A DNA stretch of 13,996 bases from the NCBI GenBank assembly GCA_050742155.1, contig JBOGFC010000117.1, forward strand, positions 1-13,996. Reading direction: 5' to 3'. Shown in pieces: positions 1 through 6,613 of the stretch. How positions within the stretch are numbered: position 1 is the stretch's first letter; each line of letters starts with the position of its first letter. The notes beneath the pieces were generated by a model that did no database searches, was not told where the DNA came from, and was given only the letters and a program-made list of their open reading frames with translations. A program made the translations under genes and the position numbers. This DNA is from JBOGFC01 sp050742155 (GTDB lineage: Bacteria > Actinomycetota > Acidimicrobiia > Spongiisociales > JALYHC01).

Positions 1-41
1 GGGGAGGGGGGCTCGGCGGCCCAGGTTGTGAGATGAGTCCG

Positions 42-1538
42 TCACTTGCCGCCGACCCCCTGAGAAGGGCGGTCAGGGGAGGGGGCAATAAGCTTCTCCA
101 ACCGCTGCCGGGTGATGTTGCGCTGCTCCTCGGCTGCTTCCCGCAGCTCCTGCTCCGGAGGATTGTCGAGCCGCCCCTTCACGATGGCCAGCATCTCCTC
201 CGCGGTCTTCCCGGTGGCGAACACGATGAAGGTGCGCCCGAACCGCTCCCGATAGGAGCGGTTGGCCGCCGCCAGCTCGGACAACGTCTCCCGGGAGGCC
301 GCGGCAGTGCCGGCCTGCTCTCGGGAGGACCAGCGGTCCTCACCCTGCTCCCCGATGGCGGGGTGGGCACGGAAGGCCTCCTCCCAATCCTCGGGCCGCA
401 GCTTCTCCCAGGTGCGGTCGGCTGACTCGAGCAGCCCGGCCGGATCGGAGTAGGGCCTGGCCCGGGCCATCTCGTCCGACCAGCGGACCGATCCGCAGCA
501 GGAGAGGAGCTCCCGGGCGGCGGCCTCGGGCGGCAGGCTGTCGAGCCAGCGCACCCCCAGGCCGGGACGGGCTCCCTCATCGACCATGCCCCAGAGGCGC
601 AGGCGGGCCACGCCCCCGTCCGGGTAGATGTTGAGGCGGGCGTAGGCGGCCGGCCCGGCCGGCTTCAGCTCCTCGTCCCAGGTGTGTCGGGCATCCGGCT
701 CGAGAGCGCTCTCGGGGAGCAGTTCCCGCCAGGGTACCTTTGTCGAGTCGGCGACCTCGAGGGAGCAGCTGCCTGGGGCGTTGCCCTTGAAGTGGGTGGT
801 GTCCACCTCGGCTCCATGGATGGCGCCCGGTGCGCCCAGTTGGATGACCACCCAGTCGTGGCCCGGCCCGCGGCGACGGCGGGTCTCCCATCCGTCCCGC
901 ATGGAGGCCGGTGGGCCGGGCGCCAGGAGGCGGCCCGGGTGGCCGAAGAAGCGGTCGCTGCAGTCGACGATGGCTCCCCCATTCTCCAGGCCGGCCAGGT
1001 CGAGCTGCTCGGCCGCTACCGCCGGCCAGTCGGGGATCACCTCACCGTGCACTCGCAGCCGGGCCACCCCCCCGTCGGGATAGATGTTGAAGCGGAGGTG
1101 GGTGAAGCGGTAAGGGCTCTTCACCCCCAAGTGGTTGGGGGTGTCCCCTTCCAGCCTTGCGCGGGGGAGGATCTCCGTCCAGATGGTGGAAGGATGGGTC
1201 AGCTCGGCCGGACCGGGCCGGCCGCTCATCGTGCAAGCCTCCAGCGAGCAGGCCGCCGGGTAGTTCCCGATGAAGTGGGTGGTGTCGACGATCACACTCC
1301 GCACCACACCCGCCAGCCCGAGGCGGACCAGACACCAGTCGTGCCCGGGCTGCCGGCGACGGCGGGTCTCCCATCCGTCCATCCATTTGCCGCGGTCGGT
1401 GTACCGGTCTTCGATGGAAATGGGCGAGTCCGGTTTGAGGAGGTTCTCCTTCGGGGCGAAGAACTCGTCGTTGGCCGCCAGCACCGCCCCGCCCAGGCTC
1501 TCTGAAGCGAGATCGACCAGATCGGTAAAGGAGCTCAC
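42..1538 (-). CDS. alc: Bifunctional allantoicase / OHCU decarboxylase fusion
   Basis: This 498-residue protein joins two ureide-pathway enzymes. Residues about 15-320 are allantoicase (allantoate to ureidoglycolate and urea), built of two homologous halves. Each half carries a DGWETRRRR-x-PGHDW block (54-68 and 215-229), a VDTTHF-x-GN block (84-92 and 245-253) and an NIYPDGGVARLR block (151-162 and 303-314). Residues about 328-485 match 2-oxo-4-hydroxy-4-carboxy-5-ureidoimidazoline decarboxylase, which makes (S)-allantoin. That part has the catalytic-type HPAIGE (His392), SSREQAG (Glu407), ERFGRTFIVFATG and a C-terminal EEQRNITRQRLEKL. Both domains look complete. The start is GTG at 1538 and overlaps the allB stop as GTGA, which implies translational coupling. 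The domain calls come from motif recognition and are strong. That both activities work is inferred. The soluble enzyme is expected in the cytoplasm. Confidence 0.93.
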   Translation of the reverse strand: MSSFTDLVDLASESLGGAVLAANDEFFAPKENLLKPDSPISIEDRYTDRGKWMDGWETRRRRQPGHDWCLVRLGLAGVVRSVIVDTTHFIGNYPAACSLEACTMSGRPGPAELTHPSTIWTEILPRARLEGDTPNHLGVKSPYRFTHLRFNIYPDGGVARLRVHGEVIPDWPAVAAEQLDLAGLENGGAIVDCSDRFFGHPGRLLAPGPPASMRDGWETRRRRGPGHDWVVIQLGAPGAIHGAEVDTTHFKGNAPGSCSLEVADSTKVPWRELLPESALEPDARHTWDEELKPAGPAAYARLNIYPDGGVARLRLWGMVDEGARPGLGVRWLDSLPPEAAARELLSCCGSVRWSDEMARARPYSDPAGLLESADRTWEKLRPEDWEEAFRAHPAIGEQGEDRWSSREQAGTAAASRETLSELAAANRSYRERFGRTFIVFATGKTAEEMLAIVKGRLDNPPEQELREAAEEQRNITRQRLEKLIAPSPDRPSQGVGGK

Positions 1539-2866
1539 ACCAGCAACTCTCCCGAAGGCTCGCCCACGAAGCGCCCTTCGTCATAGATGATGGCACCTCG
1601 CAGGAAGGTCTTCTCCACCACACCGTGGAGGATCCGGCCGGCGTAGGGGGTCAGGGGATGGCGGTGATGGAGGCGATCCGGCTCGACCAGGAAGCTGGCC
1701 TCCGGGTCCCAGGCCACCAGGTCGGCGTCGTACCCTTCGGCGATCCGTCCCTTGCGGCCTTCCAGCCCCGATAGGCGGGCGGGGGCGGCCGACATCCACT
1801 CGACCACCTCCTGGAGCGAGTGGCCGCGGTGGCGGGCGGCGGTCCACACGGCCGGGAGGCCGAGCTGGAGCGACGAGATGCCTCCCCAGGCGGAGAGGAA
1901 GTCTCCCGCCGGGAGCAGCTTCAGGTCGGGAGGGCAGGGGGAGTGGTCGGAGACGATTTGGTCGATGGTCCCCCGGGCCAGGCTCGCCCACAGCCCGTCA
2001 CGGTTGTCCCGTTCCCGGATGGGGGGGGCGCACTTGAACTCGGTGGCGCCCTCCGGGACGTCCTCGGCCGAGAAGAAGAGGTAGTGGGGGCAGGTCTCGA
2101 CGGTGATGGGGAGGCCTTCCTGGCGTGCCTCGGCCAGCGACCGGAGGGCCTCCGCCGAGGAGAGATGCACCACATGCACCCGGGTGCCGAGCTCCCGGCA
2201 CAGCTCGATGAGCAGGTCTACCGCCTGATTCTCGGCTTCCTTGGGACGGGAGGCCAGGTAGGTGAGGTAGTTGCGAGGATCGGCGCCTGCGGGCCGGACG
2301 GCCTCATCGATGGGCCCGGGGAGCTCGGCGTGCACCAGGAAAGGGACCTCCAGTCCGGCCAGGACCGGCATGATCCGCCTGAGGTCCTCCTCCCCGAGGT
2401 GGGGGAACTCGTCCACCCCGGAAGGGACCAGGAAGCACTTGAACCCGAATGCTCCGGCCCAGACCAGGCCTTCGAGCTGATCGAGGTTGTCCGGGATCGC
2501 CCCACCCCAGAAACCTACGTTGACCCGGCACTTGCCCTCGGCGGCGGCCCGCTTGGCGAGCAGCGCCTCCCGGCTGGTGGTGGGCGGCAGGCTGTTGAGC
2601 GGCATGTCGAGGAGGGTGGTGACCCCGCCGGCGGCCGCCGCCCGCGTGGCGGTCTCGAAACCCTCCCACTCGGTCCGGCCGGGCTCGTTCACGTGCACGT
2701 GCGTGTCGATCAGCCCGGGCATGACCACCAGGTCGCCGAGGTCGAGCGCCCCCTCCGGAGGCTCCCCGGCCAGCTCCTCGATCACCCCCCGCCGAACGAT
2801 CAGGGTGGCTTCCTGCACAGCCCCGGCGACGACCATGCGAGTGCTGTGGAGGGCGAGGTCGGGCAT
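1535..2866 (-). CDS. allB: Allantoinase, amidohydrolase superfamily
   Basis: Allantoinase opens the hydantoin ring of (S)-allantoin to give allantoate, the substrate of the allantoicase encoded just downstream. The 443-residue protein has the usual length and the complete binuclear metal site of cyclic amidohydrolases: GLIDTHVHVNEPGR (His56, His58), Lys143 in FGFKCF as the likely carboxylated lysine, His179 in VHAE, His234 in VVHLSSAEA and Asp307 in SDHSPCPPDLK. The GRTEWEGFETAT stretch and the SDHSPC context favour allantoinase over dihydropyrimidinase or dihydroorotase, and so does the neighbouring gene. The ATG at 2866 has no Shine-Dalgarno sequence, but a TANNNT box lies 6 bases upstream, so the mRNA may be leaderless. 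The gene is first in a pair with the fusion gene, with a 4-base overlap. Confidence 0.94.
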   Translation of the reverse strand: MPDLALHSTRMVVAGAVQEATLIVRRGVIEELAGEPPEGALDLGDLVVMPGLIDTHVHVNEPGRTEWEGFETATRAAAAGGVTTLLDMPLNSLPPTTSREALLAKRAAAEGKCRVNVGFWGGAIPDNLDQLEGLVWAGAFGFKCFLVPSGVDEFPHLGEEDLRRIMPVLAGLEVPFLVHAELPGPIDEAVRPAGADPRNYLTYLASRPKEAENQAVDLLIELCRELGTRVHVVHLSSAEALRSLAEARQEGLPITVETCPHYLFFSAEDVPEGATEFKCAPPIRERDNRDGLWASLARGTIDQIVSDHSPCPPDLKLLPAGDFLSAWGGISSLQLGLPAVWTAARHRGHSLQEVVEWMSAAPARLSGLEGRKGRIAEGYDADLVAWDPEASFLVEPDRLHHRHPLTPYAGRILHGVVEKTFLRGAIIYDEGRFVGEPSGELLV

Positions 2867-2872
2867 CGGCCG

Positions 2873-2878
2873 AATCTA
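2873..2878 (-). promoter_or_regulatory. Putative -10 box for leaderless allB transcription
   Basis: Read on the minus strand, TAGATT lies exactly 6 bases before the allB ATG. No purine-rich ribosome binding site lies between them. TANNNT at this distance is the arrangement known for leaderless actinobacterial mRNAs. No clear -35 box is visible. This is inferred from spacing only. Confidence 0.4.
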
Positions 2879-2926
2879 CCGGGCGCCCATATCGAGGAGG
2901 TGGGTAGGGTGCCGGGCGGCATCGCG

Positions 2927-2933
2927 AAGGAGG
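2927..2933 (+). promoter_or_regulatory. Ribosome binding site for the rhomboid gene
   Basis: AAGGAGG lies 7 bases before the GTG at 2941 and fixes that codon as the start. A TAGGGT hexamer at 2905-2910 fits a TANNNT -10 element for a promoter divergent from allB, but no matching -35 box is obvious. Confidence 0.7.
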
Positions 2934-2940
2934 CCTTCCC

Positions 2941-3624
2941 GTGGTCTTTCCCCTAGGAGACGACGACTCCCGGCTGCAGCGGTTCGGGGCCGTCACGCTC
3001 GTCCTCATCGTCATCTCGGTGATAATCTGGCTGGTCACCCTGGCCCAGCCCAACATCGAGCAATTCTTTCAGCGCTGGTCGGTGGTACCCCGCGAGTATG
3101 CCGAGCAGACCGACCTGCCTCCCGAGATCCCGCTTCCTTTCTGGTTCACCCTCTTCAGCGCCATGTTCATGCACGGGGGATGGCTGCACCTGATCGGCAA
3201 CATGCTCTACCTGTGGATCTTCGGTGACAACGTGGAAAATGACATGGGGCACGGGAAGTTCGCGATCTTCTACCTGCTCTGTGGGATCGTGGCCACCTTC
3301 GCGCAGATCTTCGTCGATCCGCAGAGCGAGATCCCCAACCTGGGGGCCAGCGGGGCCATCTCCGGGGTGCTGGCAGGCTATCTGGTGCTCTTCCCGCGGC
3401 AGCGAGTCCGGGTGCTGCTCTTTCGGTTCATCACCTCCATGCCGGCCTTCGCGGTCATCGGCATCTGGATCCTCTTCCAGTTCATCAACGGCATCGGCCA
3501 GATCGCCCAGACCGAGCAGACCGGCGGGGTCGCCTACGCCGCCCACATCGGCGGCTTCCTGGCCGGGCTGGTGCTGGTGTGGCTGTTCCGGAGCTACGGC
3601 ACCAGGCGCCGCGCGGTGGCTTGA
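2941..3624 (+). CDS. Rhomboid family intramembrane serine protease
   Basis: This 227-residue polytopic membrane protein should cleave transmembrane substrates within the bilayer. The rhomboid signature is complete: HGGWLHLIGNMLYLWIFGDNVE spans residues 78-99 (Asn87 at the oxyanion site), GASGAISG holds the catalytic Ser137, and His202 in AAHIGGFLAG completes the dyad. Hydrophobic segments lie near 17-35, 66-76, 82-96, 106-124, 136-151, 166-183 and 199-216, consistent with a six- to seven-helix rhomboid. The N-terminal FPLGDDD stretch is typical of the group that begins with a short cytosolic PxxDD motif. It is transcribed alone, divergent from allB and convergent with the oxidoreductase gene. 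The GTG start is supported by AAGGAGG 7 bases upstream. The substrate cannot be inferred from the context. Confidence 0.93.
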   Translation: MVFPLGDDDSRLQRFGAVTLVLIVISVIIWLVTLAQPNIEQFFQRWSVVPREYAEQTDLPPEIPLPFWFTLFSAMFMHGGWLHLIGNMLYLWIFGDNVENDMGHGKFAIFYLLCGIVATFAQIFVDPQSEIPNLGASGAISGVLAGYLVLFPRQRVRVLLFRFITSMPAFAVIGIWILFQFINGIGQIAQTEQTGGVAYAAHIGGFLAGLVLVWLFRSYGTRRRAVA

Positions 3625-3629
3625 GTTCT

Positions 3630-3667
3630 GTGGGCGGTAGCCCACCTCTACGGTGGGTTACAACCCA
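3630..3667. terminator. Overlapping inverted repeats between convergent genes
   Basis: Three inverted repeats share arms: GTGGGC-ggta-GCCCAC (3630-3645), CCCACC-tctac-GGTGGG (3641-3657) and TGGGTT-ac-AACCCA (3654-3667). They begin 5 bases after the rhomboid stop and cover the stop of the oxidoreductase gene on the other strand. No T-run follows on either strand. A bidirectional terminator or mRNA-end stabiliser is the simplest reading. Confidence 0.55.
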
Positions 3668-5103
3668 GGGTTCGCGGAAGACCCGAAGCTTCGCCGCAGC
3701 GCCGCCTGGGCCGCCCAGTAGCCGCACATGCCGTGCACGCCGCCGCCCGGAGGGGTCGAGGCGGAACAGAGGTAGAGCGAGGAGTTGGGGGTGGCGTAGG
3801 GGACCAGGCTCAGGGTGGGTCGGGCGATGAGCTGCAGCCCGCCGTGCGAGCCTCCGGCGATGTCGCCCCCCACGTAGTTGGGGTTGTGCTCCTCGAGCCA
3901 GGCGGGCGCCAGGACGTTGCGGGCCAGCACCCGATCGCGGAAGCCGGGGGCGTACCGCTCGATCTGGTCCTCGATCCGGTCGGTCATGTCCATGTCCGAC
4001 CCGTTGGGGACGTGGCAGTAGGCCCAGGCCGTATGCTTGCCGACCGGGGCGCGGCTCGGGTCGAAGAGGCTCTGCTGGGCGAGCAGCACGAAGGGGCGCT
4101 GCGGGTTCTCGCCCCGCCCTACCGCCGCCTCGGCCGCCGCCACCTCCTCGAAGGTGCCCCCGACGTGCACGGTGGCGGCCCGCAGGCACTCTTCCGCCTT
4201 CCAGGGGATCGGCCCGTCCAGGGCATAGTCCACCTTGAAGGCCCCGGGACCGTAGCGGAAGCTCTCCAGCCTTCGCCGGTACCGGAGCGGCAGGCGGTCC
4301 CCGGCGATGCGGGCCAGTTGGCGGGGGCTGGTGTCGAACAGGAAGGCGCCTGCAGTCGGGAGATCGTGGAAGGTTCGAACCGGTCGTCCCGTGTGGATCT
4401 CACCCCCCAGCGAACGCAGATACGAGGCGAGAGCATCGGCGATCTTCTGGGAACCGCCCCGCGCCAGCGGCCAGCCGGCCGCGTGGGCGGTGGCCCCGAA
4501 CACCATCCCGAAGGAGCCGGTGAGGAGTCGCTCGAGCGGGAGGATGCCGTGAGCGGCGAGACCGGCGAAGAGGCCCCGGGCCGAGTCCCCTTGGAACCTC
4601 TTGGCCAGGCTGCGAGCCGAGCGAATCGCTCGCAGCCCGAAGCGGGCCGCCAGCAGGGGATGACGGGGCACTCCCAGCAGAGGTCCCATCAGCTGATCGT
4701 CGAGCTTGGGCCAGTTGCGAACCACGGGCTCCATCAGAGCCCGATAGGCGGGGCCGTCCGCCCCGAGCCCCTGGGCGGTGGCCTCGACCGATCGTTCCAG
4801 GATCGCCGCCGAGCCGTCATCGAGGGGGTGGGCGAGGGGGGCATCGGGCTGAACCCAATCCAGCCCGTGCTCGTCCAGCGGCAGGCTCTGGAAGAACGGG
4901 GAGGCCACGCCCATCGGATGGATGGCCGAGCAGACATCGTGCAGGTAACCGGGGAGGGTGAGCTCCTCGGAGCGGGTCCCTCCCCCGATCACATCGGCTC
5001 CCTCCAGCAGCAGCACCGACCGCCCGGCTCGGGCCAGCGTCACGGCCGCGGCCAGCCCGTTGGGACCGGTCCCGACCACGACCGCCTCGTACCGGTCGGG
5101 CAT
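3658..5103 (-). CDS. FAD-dependent oxidoreductase, phytoene desaturase / PYROXD2-like
   Basis: The 481-residue protein opens with a Rossmann FAD-binding motif, VVVGTGPNGLAAA (GxGxxG at 11-16), with the ribose-binding acid Glu34 in LLLEGADVIGGG. The family's C-terminal FAD motif appears as PGGGVHGMCGYWAAQAALRR. SAIHPMGVASPF and the TGRPVRTF region fit the phytoene-desaturase-like, PYROXD2-type group of amine-oxidase-fold flavoproteins. No carotenoid biosynthesis neighbours are present, so a carotenoid substrate should not be assumed. It is the last gene of a run of five, starting 9 bases after the preceding stop and lacking a clear ribosome binding site, so coupled translation is plausible. 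An overlapping inverted-repeat cluster sits at its 3' end. The fold and cofactor are secure, the substrate is unknown. Confidence 0.85.
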   Translation of the reverse strand: MPDRYEAVVVGTGPNGLAAAVTLARAGRSVLLLEGADVIGGGTRSEELTLPGYLHDVCSAIHPMGVASPFFQSLPLDEHGLDWVQPDAPLAHPLDDGSAAILERSVEATAQGLGADGPAYRALMEPVVRNWPKLDDQLMGPLLGVPRHPLLAARFGLRAIRSARSLAKRFQGDSARGLFAGLAAHGILPLERLLTGSFGMVFGATAHAAGWPLARGGSQKIADALASYLRSLGGEIHTGRPVRTFHDLPTAGAFLFDTSPRQLARIAGDRLPLRYRRRLESFRYGPGAFKVDYALDGPIPWKAEECLRAATVHVGGTFEEVAAAEAAVGRGENPQRPFVLLAQQSLFDPSRAPVGKHTAWAYCHVPNGSDMDMTDRIEDQIERYAPGFRDRVLARNVLAPAWLEEHNPNYVGGDIAGGSHGGLQLIARPTLSLVPYATPNSSLYLCSASTPPGGGVHGMCGYWAAQAALRRSFGSSANPGL

Positions 5104-5112
5104 GCGGGGAGA

Positions 5113-5877
5113 TCAGATCTTCCGCTTGAACGGCTTGGCGATCGCCCGGAAGGGGGCGGCCACCGTATAGGCCATGGTGCGGGCCCCGGCGTTCTGCCAG
5201 ACGTTCTTGGCCTCCGACCACTGCCGCTTGCGGTCCACGCACACCACCTGGGTCTCGACCTCTCCCTCCACGTTGAAGTAGGCGGCCAGCGAATGGAGAG
5301 TGTGCTGCCAGATCTTGTCCTCCGCCCGGCTGGCTCCCATGTGGAAGGCGGTCTCGTAGACCGGGTCGGAGGGGCGGATGAGCAGCTGCACCTGCGCCAC
5401 GGTGTTCCCTTCTTCCTGGTGGGCGCTGAAGGTCACCCAGCCGGCGAAGGGATGACCCTGCGGGGTCATGAACGTGAAAGATTCCTCGTCGGCGTAGAGC
5501 ACCATCACTCCTGTGGAGAGCCGCATCGGCCCCTGGGCGGCGGTGATCAGGCCCACCTCGCCGGGGGCGATGCCGGTCAGCGGGGCGTAGAACCGGTTGC
5601 CCGGTGGCCAGAAGACCGCGTAGTTCTCCTTCCAGGCCTTGATGACCTCGGCCGGCGAGACCGGCGCTCCCCGCAGCGGCACGCGATAGGTCTTCTGCCA
5701 CATCTGGCCGAAGCCCTGCAGCGGCCCGGTCAGGCGCCTTCCCTCGACGTTGAGGTTGAGCGCTCCCTCCGGGACTCCGGAGAGCTGCAGCTTGTCCACT
5801 CGCTGCGCCCAAAAGGCGGCGTCGCGGGGCCGCTTCTCCGGGTCCTCCTGGGCTTCCTGGTGTTGCTGTTCCTCCAT
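5113..5877 (-). CDS. Conserved hypothetical protein, possibly DUF1990/SRPBCC-like
   Basis: This is a 254-residue soluble protein of unknown function. The first 20 residues are Glu/Gln-rich and probably disordered. The core from about 55 to 215 reads like a beta-rich lipid-binding-type fold, with FTFMTPQGHPFAGWVTFSA and QVQLLIRPSDPVYE segments that recall DUF1990-type proteins. A near C-terminal block (CVDRKRQWSEAKNVWQNAG) is followed by a basic amphipathic tail ending PFKRKI, which could touch the membrane. No catalytic motif is evident. The ATG at 5877 has a good purine-rich site (AAGGAGAGGAG on the minus strand). The gene lies 13 bases after the second STAS gene and 9 bases before the oxidoreductase gene, so cotranscription is likely. 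The family call is tentative. Confidence 0.75.
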   Translation of the reverse strand: MEEQQHQEAQEDPEKRPRDAAFWAQRVDKLQLSGVPEGALNLNVEGRRLTGPLQGFGQMWQKTYRVPLRGAPVSPAEVIKAWKENYAVFWPPGNRFYAPLTGIAPGEVGLITAAQGPMRLSTGVMVLYADEESFTFMTPQGHPFAGWVTFSAHQEEGNTVAQVQLLIRPSDPVYETAFHMGASRAEDKIWQHTLHSLAAYFNVEGEVETQVVCVDRKRQWSEAKNVWQNAGARTMAYTVAAPFRAIAKPFKRKI

Positions 5878-5890
5878 CTCCTCTCCTTCC

Positions 5891-6241
5891 TCAGCCGGCG
5901 GTTAGCGCCTGGCCCTCGCTCTCGAAGATGCTGATGGCCTCGTCGAGCCGGGTGAGCTCGAAGATCTGCCGGTAGTGCTCGTTCAGGCCGAAGGCGGACA
6001 GCTTCTGGCCCTGGCGGTTGGCCCGGATCAGGGTGGTGACCAGGAGGCCGATCCCGCCACTGTTCATGTACTCGAGGTCCTCGAAGTTGAGGACCACCGA
6101 CTTGGTCCCCGGATCAGAGGCCTGGTTGTAGGCCTCGGAGAGCACCTGCTCGGAGAAAGAGGTGATCTCCCCGGCGATGTCGATGACGCTCACCGTCTCC
6201 GACGGCTTGCGTACGTTCATGCTGACTTTCGCTTCCGGCAT
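5891..6241 (-). CDS. STAS-domain anti-sigma-factor antagonist-like protein (second copy)
   Basis: At 116 residues this is a single STAS domain, the usual size of RsbV/SpoIIAA-type antagonists. The phosphoacceptor region is EYMNSGGIGLLV with Ser61 at the position of SpoIIAA Ser58. The residue before it is Asn, not the Asp of SpoIIAA. In the family, the unphosphorylated form binds a HATPase anti-sigma kinase and the phosphorylated form is released. The gene encoding a combined phosphatase/kinase lies two genes upstream. The ATG at 6241 is preceded by AAGGAGG at 5-base spacing, and the gap to the first STAS gene is only 9 bases. The C-terminal half (HYRQIFELTRLDEAISIFESE) resembles that of the first copy, which points to tandem duplication. 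Confidence 0.9.
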   Translation of the reverse strand: MPEAKVSMNVRKPSETVSVIDIAGEITSFSEQVLSEAYNQASDPGTKSVVLNFEDLEYMNSGGIGLLVTTLIRANRQGQKLSAFGLNEHYRQIFELTRLDEAISIFESEGQALTAG

Positions 6242-6250
6242 AGGTCCTCC

Positions 6251-6613
6251 TTAAGTTGCAGGTGCAGCGGCCCCACTGAGGGCGCTCGCTTCGTCCGGGA
6301 AGATGCTCATGAAGTCGGACAGGCGGGTGATGGTGAAGATCTCCTGGTAGTGATCGGAGAGGTCGCTGGCGAGCACCCTGCGGTTGACGGCCCGGGCCTT
6401 GGCCATCAGGCCCACGATGAGGGCGATCCCCGTCGAGTTGATGTAGGTCACCCCCGCGAAGTTGAGCAGGATGCTGGAGGGCTGCTCACGGACGGCCTCG
6501 ACATAGGCGGACTCCAGGGCCTGGGCGGCGAAACCGTTCACCTCGCCGTGCAGCTCGATCACCGCCACCCCCGGTTCCTGCCGGACCTGGGCGTCAAAGC
6601 GATCAGCTGCCAT
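6251..6613 (-). CDS. STAS-domain anti-sigma-factor antagonist-like protein (first copy)
   Basis: This 120-residue STAS domain has the phosphoacceptor segment TYINSTGIALIV with Ser60 (numbering from the ATG at 6613), again with Asn before the serine. It overlaps the 3' end of the phosphatase/kinase gene by 11 bases, so translation is probably coupled and a direct partnership with that protein is likely. A GTG at 6616 directly precedes the ATG. GGAGG (6623-6627 on the minus strand) lies 6 bases from the GTG and 9 from the ATG, so the exact start is ambiguous by one codon. The C-terminal SDHYQEIFTITRLSDFMSIF parallels the second copy. Acting as an antagonist is a family expectation. The target regulator is not in the window. 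Confidence 0.9.
   Translation of the reverse strand: MAADRFDAQVRQEPGVAVIELHGEVNGFAAQALESAYVEAVREQPSSILLNFAGVTYINSTGIALIVGLMAKARAVNRRVLASDLSDHYQEIFTITRLSDFMSIFPDEASALSGAAAPAT

Noticed and set aside
684..1505. Plus-strand open frame of 273 codons
   Set aside because: It is antisense to the allantoicase domain and has no recognisable motif.
1820..2956. Plus-strand open frame of 378 codons
   Set aside because: It is antisense to allantoinase, whose metal ligands are all present. The product is low complexity and matches no family.
3658..5103. Carotenoid phytoene desaturase (crtI) as a firm call
   Set aside because: The fold fits, but no phytoene synthase or other carotenoid gene is nearby, and PYROXD2-type relatives share these motifs.
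3733..5934. Plus-strand open frame of 733 codons
   Set aside because: It lies antisense to the FAD oxidoreductase and the hypothetical gene, which have recognisable motifs and ribosome binding sites. Its product is rich in Gly, Arg, Pro and His with no domain, as expected for a shadow frame in GC-rich DNA.
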